Assembly: GCA_021799965.1 (NCBI GenBank)
Contig: JAJYZL010000039.1
Span: 1 to 5,947, forward strand
DNA length: 5,947 nt
Source: a bacterium
GTDB taxonomy: Bacteria > Patescibacteriota > Minisyncoccia > UBA6257 > 02-FULL-45-10c
Direction: 5' to 3'
Shown piece after piece: positions 1-4,543 of the stretch. The translations under genes were made by a program, and so were the position numbers. Within the stretch, counting starts at the first letter, position 1. The number at the start of each line of letters is the position of its first letter. A model generated the notes under the pieces. It was given only the letters and a program-made list of their open reading frames with translations. It searched no databases and was not told where the DNA came from.

Positions 1-110
1 AAATTCTTTTTTATTTTTTTCTGCCCCACATATTCATCCCAATGCGACGGCCTCAAAGCCAAATCTATCACCTCATCTCCTGTCTGCTTGTTTGTGATTT
101 TATTAGTCAT
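1..110 (-). CDS. ruvB: RuvB, Holliday junction branch-migration helicase (N-terminal fragment, runs off left edge)
   Basis: Reading the minus strand from an ATG at 110 gives 36 codons with no stop, up to the edge. Residues 19-32 read LRPSHWDEYVGQKK, which matches the RuvB signature at the start of its AAA+ domain (usually LRPxxLxEYxGQ). RuvB is the hexameric ATPase that, with RuvA, drives branch migration of Holliday junctions before RuvC cuts them. The Walker A motif and all later motifs lie outside the window, so integrity cannot be judged. No Shine-Dalgarno is visible; the ten bases before the ATG are AT-rich and a REP-like repeat begins directly beyond them. The 18 residues before the signature fit a normal short RuvB N-terminus, which supports this start. 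ruvC lies about 4.4 kb away on the other strand, so the two are not co-transcribed here. Confidence 0.88.
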   Translation of the reverse strand, partial: MTNKITNKQTGDEVIDLALRPSHWDEYVGQKKIKKN

Positions 111-120
111 ATTCTTTATT

Positions 121-179
121 TGTCATTCCGGGCTTGACCCGAAATCATGATCTGGATTCCCGCTTTCGCGAGAATGACA
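121..179. repeat. REP-like composite palindromic repeat unit
   Basis: The unit is bounded by perfect 8-base inverted repeats, TGTCATTC (121-128) and GAATGACA (172-179). Inside are two hairpins: CGGG (129-132) with CCCG (138-141), and ATTCCCGC (156-163) with GCGAGAAT (168-175), the latter broken by one C/A mismatch. Sequences of the type GTCATTCCCGCGAAAGCGGGAATCC are familiar as dispersed intergenic repeats in many bacterial genomes, including Patescibacteria. The unit ends 10 bases before the ruvB start codon, so any ruvB transcript from further upstream would carry these hairpins in its leader. Confidence 0.75.
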
Positions 180-218
180 GAATTACCCTGCCCTACCTTA
201 AAAATACCAAATTTTGCC

Positions 219-312
219 CGTCATTGCGAGTGCTGCCGAAGCCCTGCCTGCCGGCAGGCAGGAATCTATTGAATTACAATATTGCCACCTCACAGATTCT
301 TCACAACGACTA
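219..312. repeat. Palindromic intergenic repeat, GTCATTGCGAG type, with 20-base central palindrome
   Basis: The ends are imperfect inverted repeats: GTCATTGCGAG at 220-230 against the complement of CTTCACAACGAC at 299-310. A perfect 20-base palindrome, CCTGCCTGCC followed by its complement, sits at 243-262. The GTCATTGCGAGG...GAATCTATTG architecture is a known kind of dispersed repeat in bacteria. The right end (281-312) is related to the sequence at 1239-1270, matching at 26 of 32 positions, so the family occurs at least twice in this window. Confidence 0.75.
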
Positions 313-367
313 AAACTGTAATATTTCTTGAATTATTTCGTTATAAATGTTGACTCTTGTAAAGGTC

Positions 368-396
368 TTGACAAATATCGTTAGTTGTGCTAACAT
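368..396 (+). promoter_or_regulatory. Sigma70-type promoter of the RNA unit
   Basis: The -35 box TTGACA (368-373) is a perfect match to consensus. It is followed by a 17-base spacer and a -10 box TAACAT (391-396). Transcription would start near 403. No protein gene follows on this strand, but a structured RNA and a terminator do, which gives this promoter a job. A 5-base inverted repeat, GTTAG (380-384) and CTAAC (390-394), lies across the spacer and -10 box and could be an operator. Confidence 0.65.
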
Positions 397-589
397 ACTT
401 GTATCATTAAAAAATAAATAGTGTAATGACCTGTGGGCGGGAATTGATTTTATATGGAAGATTTGGCTCCGGCGAGGTCTCTCCTATATGCAGTTCTAAC
501 CTTTTTAAAAAATTTATTTTTGAAAAGCCCTACAAACCTGTGTCGCTGCCGCGACATATTTGCCCACAGATCATTACACTCTTTCTTTG

Positions 590-615
590 CCCGTCATAGC
601 TTTAGCGAAGACGGG
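590..615. repeat. Short hairpin repeat (CCCGTC...GACGGG)
   Basis: CCCGTC (590-595) pairs perfectly with GACGGG (610-615) around the core ATAGCTTTAGCGAA. The minus-strand reading, CTTCGCTAAAGCTATGACGGG, resembles a short dispersed palindrome common in intergenic DNA of Patescibacteria; this family assignment is from memory. It lies between the closing stem of the RNA and its terminator, so it would be part of the primary transcript. Confidence 0.5.
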
Positions 616-621
616 ACACTT

Positions 622-643
622 AAACCTCTGCCGAGGTTTTTTT
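622..643 (+). terminator. Intrinsic terminator of the RNA unit
   Basis: AAACCTC (622-628) pairs with GAGGTTT (633-639) around a TGCC loop. It is followed by TTTT, then G and a further T run. The T tract is only on the plus-strand side, so it ends plus-strand transcription. The minus-strand membrane-protein gene stops four bases further on (stop codon 648-650), so this sits in the gap between converging units. Confidence 0.75.
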
Positions 644-647
644 GTTT

Positions 648-1205
648 TTATTTTGATTTTAATTTTCTAATAATACGACCAATGATTACAAACACGCTTA
701 AGACCGATATTATTAATAATGCTGGCAAGTAGATATAGGCTAAAAAATTTAAAAATAAAACCGTTAGTCTATCATGACCGCTTCCCCATCCACTCATCCC
801 AATAAAAATAACGGAGATAGCGCCCAAAATAATGCTTAACAATAAAGCCAAAATATACCCAAGTATCTTATTATCCAACACAATAAAAGCAACTAAACAA
901 GAGGCTCCTATTAATCCTATACCCACGGAAATACTGCTTGGAGTAGGAGAAAGGATGATTAATAACAAAAAAGCAAAAGATTGTAAAAACAATAATCCTG
1001 CCACAAGCCAATGAACCACTAAATCAAATTTAGTGTTGTTTTTGGCTTCTACCACAATTTCTTTTTTTAATGTGTTCTTATAAAGAATTTCTTGAATATC
1101 CTCCTTTTTATAACCCTGTTTAACTAAATCTTCGAGTATTTTTTCATTTGTCGCCCATTCATTATCTTGAATATATTTAATTTTTTTCTTTAATTCCTCG
1201 TTCAT
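648..1205 (-). CDS. Hypothetical four-helix membrane protein with N-terminal helical domain
   Basis: This 185-residue protein is not one I can name. Residues 1-50 are charged and helical, with LVKQGYKKEDIQEIL at 27-41. That pattern resembles the small UBA-like helical motif (hydrophobic, Gly, then K/S-x-E-D-I) that often precedes membrane segments in Patescibacteria proteins. Four membrane helices follow at roughly 60-86, 91-110, 113-137 and 147-177. A glycine-rich loop (GMSGWGSGHD, 136-145) separates the last two, and the basic tail RIIRKLKSK suggests a cytoplasmic C-terminus. No enzymatic motif is visible. The gene lies 62 bases beyond pilB on the same strand, but a repeat remnant separates them, so co-transcription is possible and no functional link is shown. 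No Shine-Dalgarno precedes the ATG. The start is favoured because it gives a complete N-terminal domain. Hydrophobic composition and a sensible start make a real gene very likely. Confidence 0.8.
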   Translation of the reverse strand: MNEELKKKIKYIQDNEWATNEKILEDLVKQGYKKEDIQEILYKNTLKKEIVVEAKNNTKFDLVVHWLVAGLLFLQSFAFLLLIILSPTPSSISVGIGLIGASCLVAFIVLDNKILGYILALLLSIILGAISVIFIGMSGWGSGHDRLTVLFLNFLAYIYLPALLIISVLSVFVIIGRIIRKLKSK

Positions 1206-1238
1206 ATTATTAATGATTATTTTTTAACACAAGTCTAG

Positions 1239-1270
1239 ATTGTCACGTCGCAGACTCCTCACAATGACTA
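1239..1270. repeat. Half copy of the GTCATTGCGAG repeat overlapping the pilB stop codon
   Basis: These 32 bases match 281-312 at 26 positions, starting ATTG and ending GACTA. The left half and the central palindrome of the full unit are absent. The last three bases (1268-1270) are the complement of the TAG stop codon of pilB, so the gene ends inside or exactly at the edge of the repeat. Confidence 0.65.
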
Positions 1271-2941
1271 CGCCCCCAACTCTTCCAACGGCCCCGTAAC
1301 TTTTTCCACCTCGTCGAAAGTGGTCAGCCCCTGGATAACTTTCAAAACTCCATCCTCCTGCATATTCACCATTCCCTCTTTTTCTTTGGCAAATTCATCT
1401 ATTTGGATCTCTCCTCCGCCGGTAGTTAAGATCTCTTCGATCTCTTTCGTAATTTTCAAAAGCTCATAAATACCAACCCTACCCTTGTATCCAGTGCCTC
1501 CGCATTTTTCACAACCAACCGGTTCGTAAATATCAAAATTTTTGTAATCTTCTTTATTTACTCTGGCCGGAAGCTTAGAAACAAATTTTTCTAATTTACC
1601 TTTCATTTCATCAGAAATGACTGCTTTTTTCTTGCAGTCAACGCAAAGTCTTTTAAGAAGACGCTGGGCAATTATCAGATTCATTGCCGGACCGATACTG
1701 GTTGTTTTTACGCCCAGATCCTCAAGTCTCGGAATAGCTCCGGACGCACGATTAGCGTGGACGGTAGAAAACACTAGATGTCCCGTCAAAGACGCCTGTA
1801 TGGCAATTTCCGCTGTTTCCTTATCTCTAATTTCACCTATCAAAATAATATCCGGATCTTGCCTCATCATTGATTTGAGTCCGTTCGCAAAAGTGTAATC
1901 TGCTTCCGGATCGACTTGGGTCTGCTCAATTCCTTCCAGGTGATATTCAATAGGATCTTCAATGGTAATTATTTTGCTGTCGGGCGAAGCCTTTTCTTTT
2001 AAAAATGCATAAAGTGTGGTCGTTTTACCGGAACCAGTGGGACCGGTATTTAAGATCATTCCATTCGGACGCTTAAGTTCGGTTTCTACTATTTTCAGAT
2101 CATCGGCGCGGAAACCAAGCTGAGCCATAGATAAATTAATAACCTCTGGATCCAAAACCCTCATCACTATAACCTCTCCATATTCCGAAGGAGCAATTGC
2201 AACACGAAGCTCTATGTCTTTTCCGCCAAGTCCAATGGTAATGCGGCCGTCTTGCGCTTTATCGCCCACATTTAATTTTAAATTTGCCAATAATTTTATC
2301 CTGGAGATTAAATGATTATAAATACTTTTATCCAGATCAGACATCACGTCACGCAGATCGCCATCAATACGATAGCGAAGCCTGGTTTGTTTTTCTCCGG
2401 GCTCAAAATGAATATCTGATGCACGATTAGCCAGCGCGCCAGCCAATACAATTTCTAAAATCTGCCCAGTCGGATAATTCCTAAAATCAAAGGACGCAAT
2501 TGCCTGTCGCACATCCTCAAGCCGCACTAATTTTTCTCTCAGATCTTTTAAACGATCATTATCAATATCAACGCGACCAGTCAACGGAGCCGTACTTTTT
2601 ACAGCAAACTTATAAAAATCCCATGCTTTTTTTAAACTGCTTAAAGAAACAACGAAGATCTTTGGTTTAAAACCTTTTCCTTCTAGCATTTTTATCTGAC
2701 TCGCCGTTTCTGGATCGGAAGAGTTAAAAACAGCCAAAACAATATCCTTTCCTTTGATTTCAATTGAAGCAATTTTAGCATTCACTGCTTCTTTTTCCGG
2801 AATAAAAGCAAGCGCATCAGTTTCAATAGGCAATAAAGCTAAATCTAGATATGGAAGTTTAAGCTGCTCAGCTCTTCTCTGCGCATCCCTTTCTTCGGCT
2901 TCCCTGTTCATTTTTGCCAAAGTATCTTCGGCTTTAGACAT
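1268..2941 (-). CDS. pilB: PilB/GspE-type type IV pilus assembly ATPase
   Basis: This 557-residue cytoplasmic ATPase powers extension of type IV pili by driving prepilin assembly at the inner-membrane platform. Residues about 22-110 form an N-terminal MshEN-like domain. The T2SS-E ATPase core runs from about 150 to 545. Visible motifs are Walker A GPTGSGKT (300-307), the Asp box ITIEDPIEY (325-333), Walker B DIILIGEIRD (364-373, with catalytic Glu370) and the His box TGHLVFSTVHAN (386-397). A zinc-binding four-cysteine element has C433/C436 and C477/C480. All motifs are intact and the length is normal. The GspE/PilB form is preferred over the retraction ATPase PilT because of the N-terminal domain and the cysteine element. 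The ATG at 2941 has AGGA eight bases upstream, which also overlaps a -10-like TAGGAT. No pilC or pilT is in the window. The TAG stop lies in a repeat remnant. Confidence 0.95.
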   Translation of the reverse strand: MSKAEDTLAKMNREAEERDAQRRAEQLKLPYLDLALLPIETDALAFIPEKEAVNAKIASIEIKGKDIVLAVFNSSDPETASQIKMLEGKGFKPKIFVVSLSSLKKAWDFYKFAVKSTAPLTGRVDIDNDRLKDLREKLVRLEDVRQAIASFDFRNYPTGQILEIVLAGALANRASDIHFEPGEKQTRLRYRIDGDLRDVMSDLDKSIYNHLISRIKLLANLKLNVGDKAQDGRITIGLGGKDIELRVAIAPSEYGEVIVMRVLDPEVINLSMAQLGFRADDLKIVETELKRPNGMILNTGPTGSGKTTTLYAFLKEKASPDSKIITIEDPIEYHLEGIEQTQVDPEADYTFANGLKSMMRQDPDIILIGEIRDKETAEIAIQASLTGHLVFSTVHANRASGAIPRLEDLGVKTTSIGPAMNLIIAQRLLKRLCVDCKKKAVISDEMKGKLEKFVSKLPARVNKEDYKNFDIYEPVGCEKCGGTGYKGRVGIYELLKITKEIEEILTTGGGEIQIDEFAKEKEGMVNMQEDGVLKVIQGLTTFDEVEKVTGPLEELGA

Positions 2942-2947
2942 ATTAAT

Positions 2948-2976
2948 ATCCTAGATTAAAAACCTAGCTTATTCAA
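2948..2976 (-). promoter_or_regulatory. Possible pilB promoter close to the start codon
   Basis: On the minus strand, TTGAAT (2971-2976) is followed by 17 bases and TAGGAT (2948-2953), and then by six bases to the ATG. The -35 matches consensus at four of six positions and the -10 fits TAnnnT. The same AGGA can be read as a Shine-Dalgarno eight bases from the ATG, so promoter and ribosome site cannot both be right unless another promoter lies upstream. Confidence 0.35.
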
Positions 2977-3013
2977 TGCTAAAAACTTAATAACTTTATT
3001 AATTTTTTCTAAA

Positions 3014-3042
3014 TTGACAAAAAACAATTTTTATATTAATAT
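3014..3042 (+). promoter_or_regulatory. Strong sigma70-type promoter of the 121-residue gene
   Basis: TTGACA (3014-3019) is a perfect -35 box, separated by 17 bases from TAATAT (3037-3042). Transcription would start near 3049, giving a leader of about 28 bases that contains the Shine-Dalgarno AAGGAGGA (3067-3074), four bigger-than-usual matches but only about four bases before the ATG. This is the best promoter and ribosome-site pair in the window. Confidence 0.7.
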
Positions 3043-3077
3043 ATTAAATAGTTCTATGAAATTTATAAGGAGGAATT

Positions 3078-3443
3078 ATGCTGCGTCTGATATTCGCTGT
3101 TATTCTTAATCTTTTTCTGGGGGCGACAGCCTACGCGCTCTCAATGAAGATGCCTTCGGAAAAAATACCTATGCTTGTAAGCATAGCGTTCATGGTGGCC
3201 CTATCGGTGTCCGGACTGATGCTTCTTACAAAAAAAGAAGAAATCAAAAAAGCAAAGAAAGCACTAAAAGAAGGAGAAGTACATCACCTTCTTTGTTGCT
3301 GCACGGCTCTAGAGGCTGGCGGTAACGGCACGCTGGCATTAGTCCGCAGCAACAGAACCAAAGAGCTCAAGCTGCTCATCTTTGACAAAGAACCTCCCCC
3401 AATCTTCGTAAAAGAAGAAGGCGAGGTAGTTCCTTATAAGTAA
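3078..3443 (+). CDS. Hypothetical small membrane protein with His/Cys cluster
   Basis: The 121-residue product is unrecognised. Two hydrophobic segments (about 3-21 and 31-50) form a membrane hairpin, or a signal anchor plus one helix. A basic helix follows (TKKEEIKKAKKALKEGE, 51-67), and then a soluble domain of about 50 residues. That domain starts with HHLLCCC (69-75), a tight cluster that could bind metal or form disulphides, and ends with a beta-like stretch (TLALVRSNRTKELKLLIF) and a PPP run (106-108). The domain is probably cytoplasmic because of the lysine-rich helix. The start is fixed by a very strong Shine-Dalgarno. The gene has its own promoter and terminator and so is a single-gene unit. 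Codon use looks richer in C and G (many CTG/CTC/CTT leucines) than the TTA-rich ruvC next door, which may mean high expression or transfer. Confidence 0.8.
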   Translation: MLRLIFAVILNLFLGATAYALSMKMPSEKIPMLVSIAFMVALSVSGLMLLTKKEEIKKAKKALKEGEVHHLLCCCTALEAGGNGTLALVRSNRTKELKLLIFDKEPPPIFVKEEGEVVPYK

Positions 3444-3446
3444 ACC

Positions 3447-3478
3447 AAGCCCCGGCTTTAAGCCGGGGCTTTTTATTG
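3447..3478 (+). terminator. Strong intrinsic terminator
   Basis: AAGCCCCGGC (3447-3456) pairs with GCCGGGGCTT (3462-3471) around a five-base loop, followed by TTTTATT. It begins three bases after the stop codon of the 121-residue gene. The minus-strand side has only a weak T run, so it mainly ends plus-strand transcription, though the stem could also slow transcripts coming from the facing gene at 3501. Confidence 0.9.
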
Positions 3479-3500
3479 ATAAAGAAGGCGCTTTATAAAT

Positions 3501-3923
3501 CTATTTCAAAAAATTTATAAGCTCTTCGGGTGTTTCAAAAACTTTTGTGTACATAGACTCCATCCAATCTTGGACCTTCTCTCCAAAATCTCCAAATCTT
3601 TCTGTACGAACACCAAAAAGAGATTTCCCTACTCCCTTCGCATAGCCACTTTCTGCATAAATACCGGGGGTATTCCCTAATAAAACAATAACTCCTTTTG
3701 ATTTTTCGATAATATCAAACTCTTTTTCTCTCAACCATGACCCGCTCTTGCTTTGAGGGAGATCTCTTAATGCAATAAATACTTCAATGCCGGCGTCTTC
3801 CAGTTTATTTGTAATTAATTTCCATTGCTCGTGCAATAATTCATCCCAGAACAAACGCTTGCCATCCCAAGAATAAAGCGGCGTACACAAAACATAATAT
3901 TCTTTTTCCTTTTTCATAATCAA
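3501..3923 (-). CDS. Nucleoside 2-deoxyribosyltransferase-like protein
   Basis: The product is about 138-140 residues. It starts with a beta strand and small-residue turn (YYVLCTPLYS, 9-18), has a middle segment FDIIEKSKGVIVLLGN (69-84), and then GIYAESGYAKGVGKSLFGVR (87-106). The order of strand, D-x-x-x-x-S-x-G-V-I-V-L, G-x-x-x-E-x-G-Y-A-x-x-x-G-K fits the nucleoside 2-deoxyribosyltransferase superfamily, in which the Glu (here Glu91) is the catalytic nucleophile. Such enzymes exchange bases on deoxynucleosides, while relatives hydrolyse nucleotides or act in signalling and defence. The substrate cannot be told from sequence. Two starts are possible: a TTG at 3923 with AGGA six bases upstream, or an ATG at 3917, six bases after a perfect TATAAT (3924-3929). 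The first residues are not conserved, so the fold is the same either way. It is monocistronic and faces the 121-residue gene. Confidence 0.7.
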   Translation of the reverse strand: MIMKKEKEYYVLCTPLYSWDGKRLFWDELLHEQWKLITNKLEDAGIEVFIALRDLPQSKSGSWLREKEFDIIEKSKGVIVLLGNTPGIYAESGYAKGVGKSLFGVRTERFGDFGEKVQDWMESMYTKVFETPEELINFLK

Positions 3924-3952
3924 ATTATATCCTATCCTTATTTTATTTAAAA
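3924..3952 (-). promoter_or_regulatory. Promoter candidate for the deoxyribosyltransferase-like gene
   Basis: The complement of 3924-3929 is a perfect TATAAT. Seventeen bases upstream lies TTTTAA (3947-3952), a poor -35. Transcription would begin at or near the ATG at 3917, giving a leaderless mRNA and excluding the TTG at 3923 as the start. If the TTG start with its AGGA is used instead, TATAAT would be chance in AT-rich DNA. Confidence 0.4.
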
Positions 3953-3953
3953 T

Positions 3954-3982
3954 TTTACATTTTAATTTTTAAACTTTAAAAT
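3954..3982 (+). promoter_or_regulatory. yebC-ruvC promoter, leaderless arrangement
   Basis: TTTACA (3954-3959, one mismatch to consensus) is followed by a 17-base spacer and TAAAAT (3977-3982, one mismatch). Six bases then separate the -10 box from the yebC ATG at 3989, so transcription would start at the start codon itself. No Shine-Dalgarno precedes yebC, which agrees with a leaderless message. Confidence 0.6.
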
Positions 3983-3988
3983 TAAAGT

Positions 3989-4531
3989 ATGTCCGGACAT
4001 AATAAGTGGTCTCAAATAAAACACAAAAAAGGCGTATCCGATGTTAAACGCGGAAATTTGTTTTCCAAGCTTTTGCGCGCGATCTCCATTGCCGCCAAAG
4101 ACGAACCAAATCCACAATTCAATCCCAGGCTCCGGACTGCCGTTGAAACAGCCAAAGAAGCTCTAGTGCCGGCCGAAAATATTGAACGCGCCATAAACAA
4201 AGCTTCTGAACAGAAAGACCTGTCAGAAATGGTAATAGAGGCATACGGACCGGAAGGCTCAGCGATCATCATCGAGGCCATCACCGACAACACCAACCGC
4301 ACCATTTCCGAAGTAAAAAAGATATTAAGCGATCATGGAGCTAAATTTGCTAATCAAGGCAGCGTACTTTGGGCGTTTGATGCGCCGATAAAAGGAAATC
4401 CTGAGGCCGCCGAATGGAAGGCTAAATTTCCACAAAGCATTTCCGAAGAATCAAAAGAAAAATTGGAAAAACTTATTGAGGCGCTGGATGAACATGATGA
4501 CGTACAAAACGTTTTTACTAATATCGTTTAA
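3989..4531 (+). CDS. yebC: YebC/PmpR family protein, short form
   Basis: YebC proteins (mitochondrial TACO1 is a relative) were first described as DNA-binding regulators and more recently linked to translation, including relief of stalling at proline runs. Family landmarks are GHNKW (3-7), DVKRG and LFSKLLR (18-30), NPRLR (45-49), AYGPEG (85-90), TDNTNRT (99-105) and GSVLWAF (124-130). The C-terminal block LIEALDEHDDVQNVFTNI (162-179) matches the normal protein end. The length is only 180 residues against about 240-250 usually. After GSVLWAFD the sequence jumps within about 18 residues to the segment that in E. coli YebC lies some 65 residues later. The missing piece corresponds to the third domain, which is inserted in the second. 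The reading frame is intact, so this looks like a natural compact form and not a broken gene. ruvC follows after 12 bases, a common pairing in bacteria. Confidence 0.93.
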   Translation: MSGHNKWSQIKHKKGVSDVKRGNLFSKLLRAISIAAKDEPNPQFNPRLRTAVETAKEALVPAENIERAINKASEQKDLSEMVIEAYGPEGSAIIIEAITDNTNRTISEVKKILSDHGAKFANQGSVLWAFDAPIKGNPEAAEWKAKFPQSISEESKEKLEKLIEALDEHDDVQNVFTNIV

Positions 4532-4543
4532 GAATTTTAATTT

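Larger units (their letters stand above)
403..643 (+). ncRNA. Unrecognised structured RNA, four-way junction with terminator
   Basis: Bases 421-438 pair with 562-579 at 17 of 18 positions (only C430/A570 fails). Pairing extends inward by G-U pairs to 441/559 and outward to 420/580. Inside this stem are three arms. Arm one spans 442-495: AATTG pairs with CAGTT, then ATAT/ATAT, then GGA/TCC with bulges, capped by CTC-CGGC-GAG. Arm two (501-527) is an 11-base-pair AT-rich hairpin with an ATTTA loop. Arm three (541-556) is TGTCGC-TGCC-GCGACA. The first and third loops carry GGC and GCC and could kiss. A promoter lies just upstream and an intrinsic terminator at 622-643. It lacks the hallmarks I know of tmRNA, RNase P or SRP RNA. 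A 6S-like RNA has a similar length and long closing stem, but its single long apical arm is not what I see. A transposon-derived palindrome is the main alternative, although no target duplication flanks the 18-base ends. The fold was done by eye. Confidence 0.55.
111..647. other. Long intergenic region (537 bases): repeats plus an RNA transcription unit
   Basis: No protein gene is convincing here. From left to right it holds a composite hairpin repeat (121-179), about 40 bases of plain AT-rich sequence, a second palindromic repeat (219-312), about 55 unremarkable bases, a promoter (368-396), a structured RNA candidate (about 403-580), a small hairpin repeat (590-615) and an intrinsic terminator (622-643). 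An open frame at 454-732 on the plus strand crosses the RNA, the repeat and the terminator and has no ribosome site, so I do not count it as a gene. Confidence 0.75.

Noticed and set aside
121..312. CRISPR array
   Set aside because: The repeats are palindromic units of different sequence, not regularly spaced identical repeats, and there are no cas genes.
421..579. Miniature transposon with 18-base terminal inverted repeats
   Set aside because: The inverted ends would fit, but no direct duplication flanks them, and the internal arms, promoter and terminator are better explained by an RNA gene. I keep it only as an alternative.
403..580. 6S, SRP, tmRNA or RNase P RNA
   Set aside because: Length is near that of 6S RNA, but the inside splits into three arms instead of one long arm with a central bubble. 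The SRP tetraloop region, tmRNA ends and RNase P conserved cores are not present.
454..732. Plus-strand frame of 92 codons
   Set aside because: It crosses an RNA hairpin set, a repeat and an intrinsic terminator, has no ribosome site, and its 3' part is antisense to the 185-residue membrane protein. The peptide resembles no family.
832..1014. Plus-strand frame of 60 codons
   Set aside because: It lies entirely antisense to the membrane-protein gene, whose hydrophobic pattern clearly marks the minus strand as coding.
1617..1898. Plus-strand frame within pilB
   Set aside because: It is antisense to the conserved ATPase motifs of pilB and so a shadow.
2754..2954. Plus-strand frame at the start of pilB
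   Set aside because: It is antisense to the pilB N-terminal domain, with no promoter or Shine-Dalgarno of its own.
4012..4305. Minus-strand frame inside yebC
   Set aside because: It is a shadow of the conserved yebC reading frame.
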